From assembly GCA_038043245.1 (NCBI GenBank), contig JBBTCH010000010.1, forward strand, positions 65,394 through 129,393: DNA of 64,000 bases, in the 5' to 3' direction. The position numbers were made by a program, and so were the translations under genes. A model generated the notes under the pieces. That model searched no databases and was not told where the DNA came from. It saw only the letters and a list, made by a program, of their open reading frames with translations. Origin of the DNA: JACPFV01 sp038043245 (GTDB taxonomy: Bacteria; Pseudomonadota; Gammaproteobacteria; Nevskiales; Nevskiaceae). This document shows positions 52,060 to 63,634 of this stretch, piece after piece. The first letter of the stretch is position 1, and every line of letters starts with the position of its first letter.

Positions 52060-52844
52060 TCAGCCTCGCGCTCGCGGTCAAGCTGTTTGCCGCACCCGCG
52101 CTGATCGGTCTTGCCAGCCTCGCCGGAAAACGCTGGGGCCCAAACATCGCCGGGCTCATCGGCGGCCTGCCGCTGATTGGCGGCCCGGTGGTGCTGGCGA
52201 TCTGGCTCAGCGACGGCGCACAAATGGCGACGCAGGTGGCGCTCGCCGCACCGGTCGGCGTGTGGGCCACGCTGTGTTATCTGCTGGTCGTCGGCTACAC
52301 CAGCGTGCACGGGCGCTGGTATGTCGCCATCCCCCTCGGCTGGCTGGTCTATCTGAGCACGGCCGTGCTGCTGGACAAAGCGGGGCTGGCGTATTCGCTC
52401 ACGCTCGGCCTCGCCATCCTGCCCGGTTTGTGGCTGGCCGCGACGCGCTGGCTGCCCAAGCCGTCCGCATCACCGGTGGCGGTCCATCTGCCGAAAATAG
52501 AACTGCTGGCGCGCATCATCGCCGCCGTCGTACTGGTACTGGCCCTGACCACCGCCGCCGATTTTCTCGGTCCCAGTCTGACCGGCGTGCTTGCCGGCGT
52601 ACCGGTCGCGGCGACGGTGATCCCGGCATTCACGCTGGCCAATGCCGGGCGCGACGCGCTGCTGCTGGCACTGCGCGGATTCCTCACCGGCCTGACGGGT
52701 TTTGTCGTGTTCTTTCTTGTCCTTGGTCACGCCATGCCCGCGCTCGGTGCGCTGGCCCTGCTGCCCGCGCTGGTGGCGTGTGTGACCGTAGGCTTGGCGG
52801 CGACCCATGCCGCCCGGCGTGTGGCCGCTAAAATGCCTTCATGA
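52056..52844 (+). CDS. Uncharacterised multi-spanning membrane protein, apparent CTG start
   Basis: About 262 residues if read from CTG at 52056, where CTGA overlaps the previous stop. The open frame continues upstream, but homology-like sequence (LISLALAVKLFAAPALIGLAS and RWGPNIAGLIGGLPLIGG) begins only here, and the first ATG/GTG/TTG in frame is a GTG at 52188, which would remove two membrane segments. At least seven hydrophobic segments follow, such as GLAYSLTLGLAILPGLWLAA and AALLPALVACV-like ends. No function is assigned. The next gene overlaps by ATGA. Confidence 0.65.
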   Translation: MISLALAVKLFAAPALIGLASLAGKRWGPNIAGLIGGLPLIGGPVVLAIWLSDGAQMATQVALAAPVGVWATLCYLLVVGYTSVHGRWYVAIPLGWLVYLSTAVLLDKAGLAYSLTLGLAILPGLWLAATRWLPKPSASPVAVHLPKIELLARIIAAVVLVLALTTAADFLGPSLTGVLAGVPVAATVIPAFTLANAGRDALLLALRGFLTGLTGFVVFFLVLGHAMPALGALALLPALVACVTVGLAATHAARRVAAKMPS

Positions 52845-53407
52845 CCAATCAACTGGGGTTGAAGCGGCTTCCGGGCATGGCCTTGCTGATCCTCGTGGCC
52901 GGATGCGACGTAAGTGTTGATTCGGCACCAAGAGCGGGCCACTCCGATGCTTGCGTCTCCCTGAGTGGCGACGACTTGAGTGTCACGTTTACGACTTCAG
53001 GGACCTGCTTAAACTGCTCCGTCGCAAACACGAAGGCGGCAATTGATGGCGATCCAACAACCTACGCCACCCTTTCTGTCACAGCCGCCACGAATAGCGA
53101 AGTAGCATTAAGGGTCAGTAGCGGTTCAGGTTCAATCGTTCCTGCGAGAGCCGTGACCGTCAAATTGCGTGCAAATGCCGGGGCGTTCGTTTCGCAAGCA
53201 TTGTATTTGCGAACATTCTTTCGAGGGTTCTTAGTAAGCGCGTACTCTGCTGCGGGCGCTTTTCCGGGCGCATCCATCCCGGACGACTTTGAGATTCAGA
53301 TGGAAACCCCACCATTCGATACTGTGGAGTTCGCGTTTGGGCAGACGATTGCCGGATTTGAAATGGATGTGTTCGATTTCTGCTTCGTCCCTGAATTGCC
53401 GCCATGA
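52841..53407 (+). CDS. Small lipoprotein of unknown function
   Basis: 188 residues. GMALLILVAGCDVSV holds a lipobox (LVAGC), so the mature protein is lipid-anchored at Cys27 or nearby. Cys-rich and Ser/Thr-rich N-terminal part (SGTCLNCSVANTK), beta-rich body. It uses fewer GC-rich codons than its neighbours, hinting at a separate origin. Both ends overlap adjacent genes by ATGA. I do not recognise a family. Confidence 0.7.
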   Translation: MTNQLGLKRLPGMALLILVAGCDVSVDSAPRAGHSDACVSLSGDDLSVTFTTSGTCLNCSVANTKAAIDGDPTTYATLSVTAATNSEVALRVSSGSGSIVPARAVTVKLRANAGAFVSQALYLRTFFRGFLVSAYSAAGAFPGASIPDDFEIQMETPPFDTVEFAFGQTIAGFEMDVFDFCFVPELPP

Positions 53408-54540
53408 CGCTGATCTTTTTTCAACTGCTGGTGTTCCTGTTGGGCGGCGCTTTGGGCGCGGCGCTGGCGTATTTCTGGCAGCGCTCATTGCGCGCCCAGG
53501 AGCGCGCGGCGATGGCTGCGGCCCGCGCGCAGCTGGAAACTCATTTCAAGCAGTTGTCTCAGGACGTTCTGGAAGACAAGTCGAAGCGCTTCACCGAACA
53601 GAATCAGCAGAACATCGAGGCGATCCTGAAGCCACTGCGTGAGCGCATCGGCGGCTTCGAGGAGCTGGTCAAGGACAGTTACAACCGCGAAACCCGCGAC
53701 CGCGTGGCGCTGAAAGAGCAGATCACGCAGCTGCAGGTGCTCAACCGGCAGGTCTCCAGCGAAGCCAACCAGCTGGCGACCGCGCTACGCGGTCAATCGA
53801 AGACGCAAGGCAACTGGGGCGAGCTGGTGCTGGAGCGCGTGCTGGAACTGGCGGGGCTGGAAAAAGGCCGCGAATACAGCCTGCAGGTGCCGGCGAAATC
53901 CACCGAGGGCAAAGCCTATTTCCTCGACGCGCTGGTGCAATTGCCAGACGGCCGCCAGATCATCATTGACTCCAAGGTCTCACTGACGGCGTATCTGGGC
54001 AGCACCTCTGCCACCGACGACGACGCGCGCAAGCTGGCACTGGACGAACACGTGGCCTCCCTGCGCAAGCATGTGAAGGAACTGTCCGGCAAGGAATACC
54101 AGCGGCTCGAAGGCATCACCTCACTCAACTTCGTGCTGATGTTCGTGCCCAACGAAGCGGGTTTTGTCGAGGCGCTGCGCCACGACGCCGCGCTGTTCAC
54201 CGACGCCTACGAAAAAAGTGTGGTGCTGGTCTCCCCCACCACCTTGCTGCCAACGCTGCGTGCGGTGGAGAGCTCATGGCGACTGGAGCGCCAGACCCAG
54301 AACGCGCAGGAGATCGCCACCCAGGCTGGTGCGTTGTATGACAAGTTCGTCGGCTTCGCCGAGTCGCTGCTCGATGTCGGCGCCGCCATCGGCAAGGCGC
54401 AGGAACATTACGACAAGGCGCGCAATCAATTGACCGACGGCAAGGGCAACGTCGTGCGCCGCATCGAACAGCTCAAGAAAATGGGCGCCGCAGCCGAGAA
54501 ATCCCTGCCCAGCGCATTGGCCAGGGACGCGGAAGACTGA
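53404..54540 (+). CDS. rmuC: DNA recombination protein RmuC
   Basis: 378 residues. One N-terminal membrane helix FFQLLVFLLGGALGAALAYFW, a long coiled coil, then the RmuC domain: TQGNWGELVLERVLELAGL, DALVQLPDGRQIIIDSKVSL and FVLMFVPNEAGFVEAL. The nuclease-like core (D/E...DSK) is typical. It limits inversions and rearrangements in E. coli; details are not known. ATGA overlap with the small lipoprotein gene. It is convergent with arsS (15 bp). Confidence 0.93.
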   Translation: MTLIFFQLLVFLLGGALGAALAYFWQRSLRAQERAAMAAARAQLETHFKQLSQDVLEDKSKRFTEQNQQNIEAILKPLRERIGGFEELVKDSYNRETRDRVALKEQITQLQVLNRQVSSEANQLATALRGQSKTQGNWGELVLERVLELAGLEKGREYSLQVPAKSTEGKAYFLDALVQLPDGRQIIIDSKVSLTAYLGSTSATDDDARKLALDEHVASLRKHVKELSGKEYQRLEGITSLNFVLMFVPNEAGFVEALRHDAALFTDAYEKSVVLVSPTTLLPTLRAVESSWRLERQTQNAQEIATQAGALYDKFVGFAESLLDVGAAIGKAQEHYDKARNQLTDGKGNVVRRIEQLKKMGAAAEKSLPSALARDAED

Positions 54541-54555
54541 AAAACGGATGGCGTT

Positions 54556-55556
<1,001 letters not shown>

Positions 55557-55557
<1 letters not shown>

Positions 55558-56600
55558 TAGCAGCAGGCTCCAGGCACCGCGCCGGCGCTGAGCGCTGGCG
55601 GCGGCCCACAGTCAAACAAGCCGTAGTGCGTGGCTTTGTCTCCGATCACGCGAAAATGCCGGGCGTAACGCGTCTTCGAGATCATGTCGGCGGTGTTGCC
55701 GCAGACCAACATCGGTTTGCCGGCCTCGAACAAGTGATGGTCGTCGAGCGCGAAACGATGCGGGGTTTCGGCGATGTCGCCGTTGTAGTACGCAACCTGA
55801 CCGAAGTCCTCGCAGCGATCCTCGAGGTTGAGCTTGAACGCGCGCACAGTGATGGAATAGAACCTGATGTTGCCGATCTTGGCCGCGACTTCGGGGTTGG
55901 TCACCGACAACGGCGAGGTCGAAACGGTGCGCGCATCACGGCAGCCGGACTCGGCCATCAGGCGGCGGAAATCCTCGGTGTAGAGCGCCCCGCCCAGACA
56001 TTCGCCGAGCAGCACCGGATCCTGCGTCAATGGCTTGGGGATGCGGCGGTCGGCGAACACGTCGGAGAAATACAGCTCGCCACCGGGCTTGAGCACACGG
56101 AAAATCTCGCGGAACACGCGCGGCTTGTCCGGCGAAAGATTCAGCACGCAGTTGCTGATAACCAGGTCCACCGACGCATCGGCGATCCCGGCAGTTTTCA
56201 GGTCTTCGATGTAACCCTGCTTAAACTCGGTGTTGGCGAACCCGAACTTGTCGGCATGGTATTTCTGGTGCCTGCGCGCGACGCTCAACTGCTCGTCGGT
56301 CATGTCGAGGCCAATGACGCGACCCTGTGAGCCGACCAGCTTGGACAGCACGTAGCAGTCGCGACCGGAGCCGGAGCCGAGATCAAGCACGGTGGCGCCT
56401 TCCAGCGCAGGCGGAATCGGCGAACCACAGCCATAGAAACGATCCTTCACCTCGGGGTGGATGTCCTTGAGAATCGCCGAGACATGTACGGGCAGCGATT
56501 CGGCCAGACAGCAGGCCGAGGTCTGCAAATCGGCCGAGGACTTCAGTACCTTGCCGTAATAATCCTGGATGGACGCGTGTGCGTTGAAATCGCCGTTCAT
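55557..56600 (-). CDS. arsM: Arsenite methyltransferase (ArsM-like)
   Basis: 347 residues. DLQTSACC (Cys30/31) and RFYGCGSPIPPALEG (Cys58), then VLDLGSGSGRDCYVLSKLVG (SAM site), LVISNCVLNLSPDKPRVFRE (Cys151) and LLGECLGGALY (Cys201): the three As(III)-binding Cys of ArsM are all conserved. It ends GACC. It methylates arsenite with SAM. It precedes arsS in the operon and is 8 bp from the PiT gene, so arsenic methylation and arsenosugar formation are linked here. Confidence 0.92.
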
Positions 56601-56608
56601 GTCTGTGG

Positions 56609-57712
56609 TCAGGTCAGAAAACTGAGGCGCATCAGCATAGCGCCGAGCGTGGCCGCCAGCGGCAAAGTCACTAGCCAGGCGGCGAAGATGCCAGCGATGG
56701 TCTTCCAGCGCGCCTGGCGAGTGACCGCGCCGATGCCGAACAGCGCGCCACAGGAGACGTGGGTCGTCGAAAGCGGCAGGCCCAGCGGCGACGCCACCAT
56801 CACCAGCGCCGAAGTGATCAGGTTGGCGGTCAGGCCCTGGCCGGGATTCATCGCGGTGATTTTTTTCGACATGGTCTGCGCCACGCGTTGCGCACCCAGC
56901 AAACCGCCGAGCGCAATCACCACCCCCACGCCGATAAACGCGCCCATGCCCTGCCCGGTCAAAGGAGCGGCGAGCAGCATCAGCGCGACGATTTTTGGCG
57001 TGTCATTGACGCCGCGCGCGAAACTCACCAGCCCCGCCGACAGGTAATGCAGGCGGTCAAGCAGCGTCTGCGCCGAGACACCGAACATCGCTCCGCTGTA
57101 GCGCTCCTGACAGACCTGTTGGTTTTCGATCACCACGCTGATTTTTCCCAAGGCAGTGCCGTTGGTTTGCGGCACCCATTCATTGCCGACACAGACGCAA
57201 GTCTCGCGAGTGATGCCCAGCGCCGAGCGCAGGCGTGTCAGCAGCGGATACAGCAGCATCGCCGACGCAATGGCCAGCAGCGGGCCGATGGCGAGGGGCA
57301 GGAAAATGGACGCACTGACCTTGCTCCAGTTGATCGCGGATTCCGGCGCCGCGAAGCCGGCGCCCAGCAAGGCGCCCACCAGTGCATGCGTGGTCGAGAT
57401 CGGCGCGCCGATGCGCGTGGCGATCAGCACCGTTGCGGCGGCCGCCATCACCACGGCAGTGGCGAATCCCGGCAGCGCCAGCGTGTCCGGCGAAACGATC
57501 TGCTTGCCGCTGAACGTAGCAACCAGGCTGGCGGCAAGCCAGACTGCGGCAACCGAACCGGCGAAGGTCATCGCCGTGCCCCAGTTCAGCGCCTTCTTGT
57601 AATCGCTGACACCACTGCCGAACAATGTCGCCACACCCTTGAAGTTGTCATTGGCGCCGTTGGCATAGGCCAACAAGCCCACACACAGCAGACCCACCAT
57701 CAAGATAGTCAT
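56609..57712 (-). CDS. PiT-family inorganic phosphate transporter
   Basis: 367 residues with about ten membrane segments. The PiT signature occurs twice: GLLAYANGANDNFKGVATLFG near the N-terminus and GLVSFARGVNDTPKIVALML in the second half. STTHALVGALLGAG and STTHVSCGALFGIG are internal repeats. Transports phosphate; arsenate is an analogue and this gene lies in the arsenosugar operon, so it may handle phosphate/arsenate for the cell. The operon link is inference. The 67 bp upstream hold no gene. Confidence 0.9.
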   Translation of the reverse strand: MTILMVGLLCVGLLAYANGANDNFKGVATLFGSGVSDYKKALNWGTAMTFAGSVAAVWLAASLVATFSGKQIVSPDTLALPGFATAVVMAAAATVLIATRIGAPISTTHALVGALLGAGFAAPESAINWSKVSASIFLPLAIGPLLAIASAMLLYPLLTRLRSALGITRETCVCVGNEWVPQTNGTALGKISVVIENQQVCQERYSGAMFGVSAQTLLDRLHYLSAGLVSFARGVNDTPKIVALMLLAAPLTGQGMGAFIGVGVVIALGGLLGAQRVAQTMSKKITAMNPGQGLTANLITSALVMVASPLGLPLSTTHVSCGALFGIGAVTRQARWKTIAGIFAAWLVTLPLAATLGAMLMRLSFLT

Positions 57713-57779
57713 CGGTTCATCCTAATTACGCCGCCATTGCAGGAACGGATTCACCCGTTCGGCATTCATGTCTGTCCGT

Positions 57780-58115
57780 TCAGAGGATGAGTTTGTCCAG
57801 CTGGTTCTGCATCTGTACCGAGTGCACCAGGGTGATGCCGGCTTTCATCACCGCGGCGACGTGCACCGCCTCCATCATCTGTGCTGGATTGGCGCCGGCT
57901 TCAAGGCAGGCTGTGGTGTAGGCGTCGATGCAGTACGGGCATTTCTCCGAATGCGAGATCGCCAGCGCGATCAGGGCTTTCTCGCGCTTGCTCAGCGCAC
58001 CGTCGCTGCCGGTGACCTGCCCGTAGTACTTGAAGAACTGCTCGGCGTGTTCCTTGCCGTGCTTGCCGATGTCGCCGAATTTCTTCAGGTCTTCGCTTTC
58101 GTAGTAGTTGCTCAT
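57780..58115 (-). CDS. AhpD-like carboxymuconolactone decarboxylase-fold protein of the arsenosugar cluster
   Basis: 111 residues. The CMD-fold centre is LIALAISHSEKCPYCIDAYTTACLEAG, with redox Cys59 and Cys62. The residue usually His in AhpD (C-x2-C-x3-H) is Tyr66, which I recall as usual for the arsenosugar-associated peroxidase-like family. It likely reduces a peroxide or an arsenical. It is first in the minus-strand run to PiT, arsM and arsS. Confidence 0.85.
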   Translation of the reverse strand: MSNYYESEDLKKFGDIGKHGKEHAEQFFKYYGQVTGSDGALSKREKALIALAISHSEKCPYCIDAYTTACLEAGANPAQMMEAVHVAAVMKAGITLVHSVQMQNQLDKLIL

Positions 58116-58140
58116 CCGGGCTCCAAGCGATTAGTCGTCT

Positions 58141-58203
58141 CACCGGCAAAAGCCGGTGTCCAGAATCTGAATCAACGAATTGGATTCCGGCTTGCGCCGG
58201 AAT
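58141..58203. repeat. Pair of REP-like hairpins
   Basis: CACCGGC-AAAA-GCCGGTG (58141-58158) and ATTCCGGC-TTGC-GCCGGAAT (58184-58203) are two short stems flanking a spacer, with GGATTCCGG... as in widespread proteobacterial intergenic repeats. They fill most of the gap between the divergent AhpD-like gene and rimO and contain no gene. A role in transcript ends or as insertion targets is possible. Confidence 0.55.
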
Positions 58204-58237
58204 GATGGAAGGGTAGCAGAGTAGAATTGCGCCCCCT

Positions 58238-59561
58238 ATGAAAACCGCCAGCCGCAAACGCAAAGCCGCGCCGAGGGTGGGCTTTGTTTCCCTCGGCTGC
58301 CCCAAAGCGCTGGTGGATTCCGAGCGCATCCTCACGCAGCTGCGCGCGGAAGGGTATGAGACCTCGCCCAGCTACGACAAGGCCGACGTGGTGCTGGTCA
58401 ACACCTGCGGCTTCATTGATTCCGCGGTCACGGAATCGCTCGACGCCATCGGCGAAGCGATGGCCGAGAACGGCAAGGTCATCGTCACCGGCTGCCTCGG
58501 TGCCAAAGGCAGCATCATCCGCGACCGGTTTCCGGATGTGCTGTCCATCACCGGCCCGCAGGATTACGCTGGCGTGATGAAGGCGGTACACGCGGCGGTG
58601 CCGCCCGCACACGATCCGTTCATTGACCTGTTGCCGCCGCAAGGGGTGAAGCTGACACCCAAGCATTACGCCTATCTGAAAATCGCCGAGGGATGCAACC
58701 ACAAATGCAGCTTCTGCATCATCCCTTCGATGCGCGGCCGGCTGGATTCACGCCCGGTGACCGAGGTTCTGACCGAAGCCGAGAAACTGGTTAAAGCTGG
58801 CGTGCAGGAACTGCTGGTGATCTCGCAGGACACCAGCGCCTACGGTCTCGACCGCAAATACGCCGGTGGCGTGTGGCGCGGCCAGGAATACCAGACGCGG
58901 ATGCTCGACCTCTGCCGTGGCCTGGGCGAGCTCGGCGCATGGGTGCGGCTGCACTATGTCTATCCCTATCCGCATGTAGACCAGATCATCCCGCTGATGG
59001 CCGAAGGCAAAATCCTGCCCTACCTCGATATTCCGTTTCAGCATGCGTCTAAGCCCGTGCTCAAGGCGATGAAGCGCCCGGCCGCCGCCGAAGACACGCT
59101 GGAGCGACTCACCGCCTGGCGCAGAATCTGTCCCGACATCACCGTGCGCAGCACCTTCATCGTCGGCTTTCCCGGCGAGACCGAGCACGATTTCGACGAG
59201 CTGCTCGACTGGCTGGATGAAGCGCAGCTCGACCGCGTCGGCTGCTTCAAGTATTCGCCGGTGGAAGGCGCGGCGGCCAACGCCATCGCCCACCCGGTGC
59301 CGGATGAAGTGAAAGAGGAACGCTACCACCGCTTCATGCAGGCGCAGGCCGTCATCAGCGAACGCAAGCTCGCGGCAAAAGTGGGCAAGACGCTCGAAGT
59401 GCTGATTGACGAAGTGCACGGCGAAACCGCCGTCGCCCGCTCGCACGCCGACGCGCCGGAAATTGACGGCAATGTGTCGGTGTCAGGCGGAAAAGTGAAG
59501 GTCGGGCAACGGCTGAAGGTGAAAATCACCCATGCCGATACTTACGATCTGGTGGGAACCG

Positions 59562-59575
<14 letters not shown>
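58238..59575 (+). CDS. rimO: Ribosomal protein uS12 methylthiotransferase RimO
   Basis: 445 residues. N-terminal MTTase part FVSLGCPKALVDSERI and LVNTCGFIDSAVTES with its Cys ligands, then the radical SAM cluster IAEGCNHKCSFCIIPSMRG, and the C-terminal TRAM domain VLIDEVHGETAVARSHADAP. It adds a methylthio group to Asp of ribosomal protein S12. Length normal. Its final 14 bp overlap the end of glmS on the other strand. Confidence 0.95.
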
Positions 59576-61388
<1,813 letters not shown>

Positions 61389-61416
61389 GGACGGTTCGAG
61401 AGCTTGTTATGAACCT

Positions 61417-62193
61417 CTATTCTACTTTTTTAACGCCACCCGATCGCAGACCTTTTTCGGCCAGAAACTGAGGGCTCACGAACAGGTCATCGGCTTTCCA
61501 GAACCGCGCGTAGTGCACGAAGCCGTGGTCTTGCATCACCCGGCGGATGCGCGCATCGCCAAACCATTTTTTCGGCGCGTTGTTCTCGATCAGCACCACG
61601 TCGAACCGGCAGCGGCTGAAATCCATGCCGCGCAGCACTTCCAGCTCGAAGCCTTCGACGTCGAGACTCATGAAGTTCACGCGTGTGACGCCAGCCTCGG
61701 CGAGGATCGCCGACAACGGCCGCACCGGCACCTTGATGCGGCGTTTGCTGAACTTGCTGTTTTTAGTGGAGGCGCCCACCACTGCAGAAAACATGTCGCG
61801 GATGCCTGCGTCCTCGACCTGCTCGAACTCGACTTCGCCTTCCGCCGCACCTGCGGCCACATTCAACAACGGCGCCGAGCGCTTCAGTTTCCAGCGTTGC
61901 GCCAACGTCGCCATCGGTTCGATCGCGAGCCCCTTCCACCCCAGCTGCTCGAACAGATAGGTGTTGTTGAACAGCACCGGGTCATTGCTGCCGACGTCGA
62001 GAAAGAAGCCGGGCTGCGCCTTGTCGTCGCGGAAGAAGGCGGCAAGGACGTAGCGATCCTGGCCTTCCTGTGAATAGCCATCGGCGCCGGGTTCAGTGGC
62101 GCGCGTCCTGGGCCGCAGATGCAACACAGCGACATCGGGGAAGCGCAGACGGTACAGCCGGTCTTCCAGCCAAGTGCGGATGCCGCGACTCAC
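61417..62193 (-). CDS. FkbM-family methyltransferase
   Basis: About 258 residues from the GTG at 62193, which overlaps the glmU stop by GTGA. SQEGQDRYVLAAFFRDDK and GFFLDVGSNDPVLFNNTYLFEQLGW are the FkbM opening, VNFMSLDVEGFELEVLRGMDF the motif with DxEGxE. Members methylate sugars or polyketides. Inserted between glmU and glmS, it may be translated with them. Substrate unknown. Confidence 0.87.
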   Translation of the reverse strand: MSRGIRTWLEDRLYRLRFPDVAVLHLRPRTRATEPGADGYSQEGQDRYVLAAFFRDDKAQPGFFLDVGSNDPVLFNNTYLFEQLGWKGLAIEPMATLAQRWKLKRSAPLLNVAAGAAEGEVEFEQVEDAGIRDMFSAVVGASTKNSKFSKRRIKVPVRPLSAILAEAGVTRVNFMSLDVEGFELEVLRGMDFSRCRFDVVLIENNAPKKWFGDARIRRVMQDHGFVHYARFWKADDLFVSPQFLAEKGLRSGGVKKVE

Positions 62194-63587
62194 GGCTTCT
62201 TCTTGCTGGGCCGGGTCCACTTGGGCAGCGTGCGCTGATCTCGTGCGCGACAGATCGTGAGACCGCCCGCCGGCACGTCCTTGGTGATGGTCGATCCAGC
62301 GCCGATGGTGGCACGTGCGCCGACTTTCACCGGCGCGATCAGCTGGGTGTCGGAGCCGACGAAAGCGTCATCGCCGATCAGGGTCGGGTGCTTGTTGAAG
62401 CCGTCGTAATTCACCGTGATGACACCGGCGCCGACATTGACGCGTGCGCCAATCGTCGCGTCGCCGATGTAGCCCAGGTGATTGGCCTTGGACTCTGCGC
62501 CCAGCGTGCTCTTCTTGACCTCGACGAAATTGCCGACGCGCACTTCGTCCGCGAGCCTGGTTTCAGGGCGGATGCGCGCGAACGGGCCGATGCGGCAGTC
62601 GCGGCCGGTGACGACGCCTTCCAGCACCGAGTGCGATTCCACCCGCGTGTTATCGCCAAGCTTGACGTCCTTCAGCACCACATACGGGCCGATGGAGACA
62701 TTGTGGCCGAGCTCGATGTCACCTTCCATCACCACGCCGACATCCGCCGAGCAGTCTTGACCGAATTTCAATGTACCGCGCAGATCGAAGCGCGCCGGAT
62801 CGCGTAAGGCGAGACCTTTCTGCATCAGCAACTGCGCCTGACGACTCTGGAACAGGCGTTCGAGTTGCGCCAGCTGGGCGCGGTCGTTGACGCCCAGAGT
62901 GTCTTCCTCACTGGCCGTCACCGTGGCGACTTTCATTCCGTCCTTGACCGCCAGCGCGACGACATCGGTCAGATAAAACTCTTTTTTGGCATTGTCGTTG
63001 TTGATGCGTCCCAGCCAGCCCCGCAGTTTTTTCGCCGGCGCGGCGAGGAAGCCGGTATTGATCTCGGTGATTCTCAGTTCGGCATCGCTGGCGTCGTTCT
63101 CTTCCACGATGCCGACGACCGCGTCTTTCTTGTCACGCAGGATGCGGCCGTAACCCTTCGGGTTTGCCGCCGTCGCCGTCACCAACGCCAGGGTTTTTTC
63201 GCCTGCGGCGATCGCCGGCGCCAGCGTCTCGGCGCGGATCAGCGGCACATCGCCGTACAGCACCAGCACCGTCGCCGCATCCGGGATTTCCGCCATGCCC
63301 TGCTGCACGGCGTGGCCGGTGCCCAACTGCGGGCCCTGCAACACCCAGACAATCGAAGGGTCCTTGGTCTGACCGCCGAGATCGCGGCCCTCGAACCAGG
63401 TGCGGATCAGCTTGGAACCGTGGCCGTGGACGATGTGCACTGCGTCCGCCTTGAGCGCAGCGGCGGTGTCGAGCACGTGGCCGAGCATCGGCTTGCCGCC
63501 GACCGGGTGCAACACCTTGGGCAACGCGCTGTTCATGCGGGTGCCCTTGCCGGCGGCGAGGATGACGACGTGTAGCGGAGATTTCAT
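62190..63587 (-). CDS. glmU: Bifunctional UDP-N-acetylglucosamine pyrophosphorylase / glucosamine-1-phosphate N-acetyltransferase
   Basis: 465 residues. The uridylyltransferase half has VVILAAGKGTRMNSALPKVLH and VLVLYGDVPLIRAETL. The C-terminal left-handed beta helix has DCSADVGVVMEGDIELGHNVS and KANHLGYIGDATIGARVNVG with the acetyltransferase residues. It makes UDP-GlcNAc, precursor of peptidoglycan and lipopolysaccharide, and probably donor for the SPINDLY transferases at the start of this window. It follows atpC by 47 bp. Confidence 0.97.
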   Translation of the reverse strand: MKSPLHVVILAAGKGTRMNSALPKVLHPVGGKPMLGHVLDTAAALKADAVHIVHGHGSKLIRTWFEGRDLGGQTKDPSIVWVLQGPQLGTGHAVQQGMAEIPDAATVLVLYGDVPLIRAETLAPAIAAGEKTLALVTATAANPKGYGRILRDKKDAVVGIVEENDASDAELRITEINTGFLAAPAKKLRGWLGRINNDNAKKEFYLTDVVALAVKDGMKVATVTASEEDTLGVNDRAQLAQLERLFQSRQAQLLMQKGLALRDPARFDLRGTLKFGQDCSADVGVVMEGDIELGHNVSIGPYVVLKDVKLGDNTRVESHSVLEGVVTGRDCRIGPFARIRPETRLADEVRVGNFVEVKKSTLGAESKANHLGYIGDATIGARVNVGAGVITVNYDGFNKHPTLIGDDAFVGSDTQLIAPVKVGARATIGAGSTITKDVPAGGLTICRARDQRTLPKWTRPSKKKP

Positions 63588-63634
63588 CCGCCTATTGTGT
63601 CATTCCTGCTGGAACGACACGGCCCGCAAAACAA

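Noticed and set aside
61389..61416. glmS ribozyme or other riboswitch
   Set aside because: The gap upstream of glmS is 28 bp and mostly used for the join with the FkbM gene; no room for a riboswitch.
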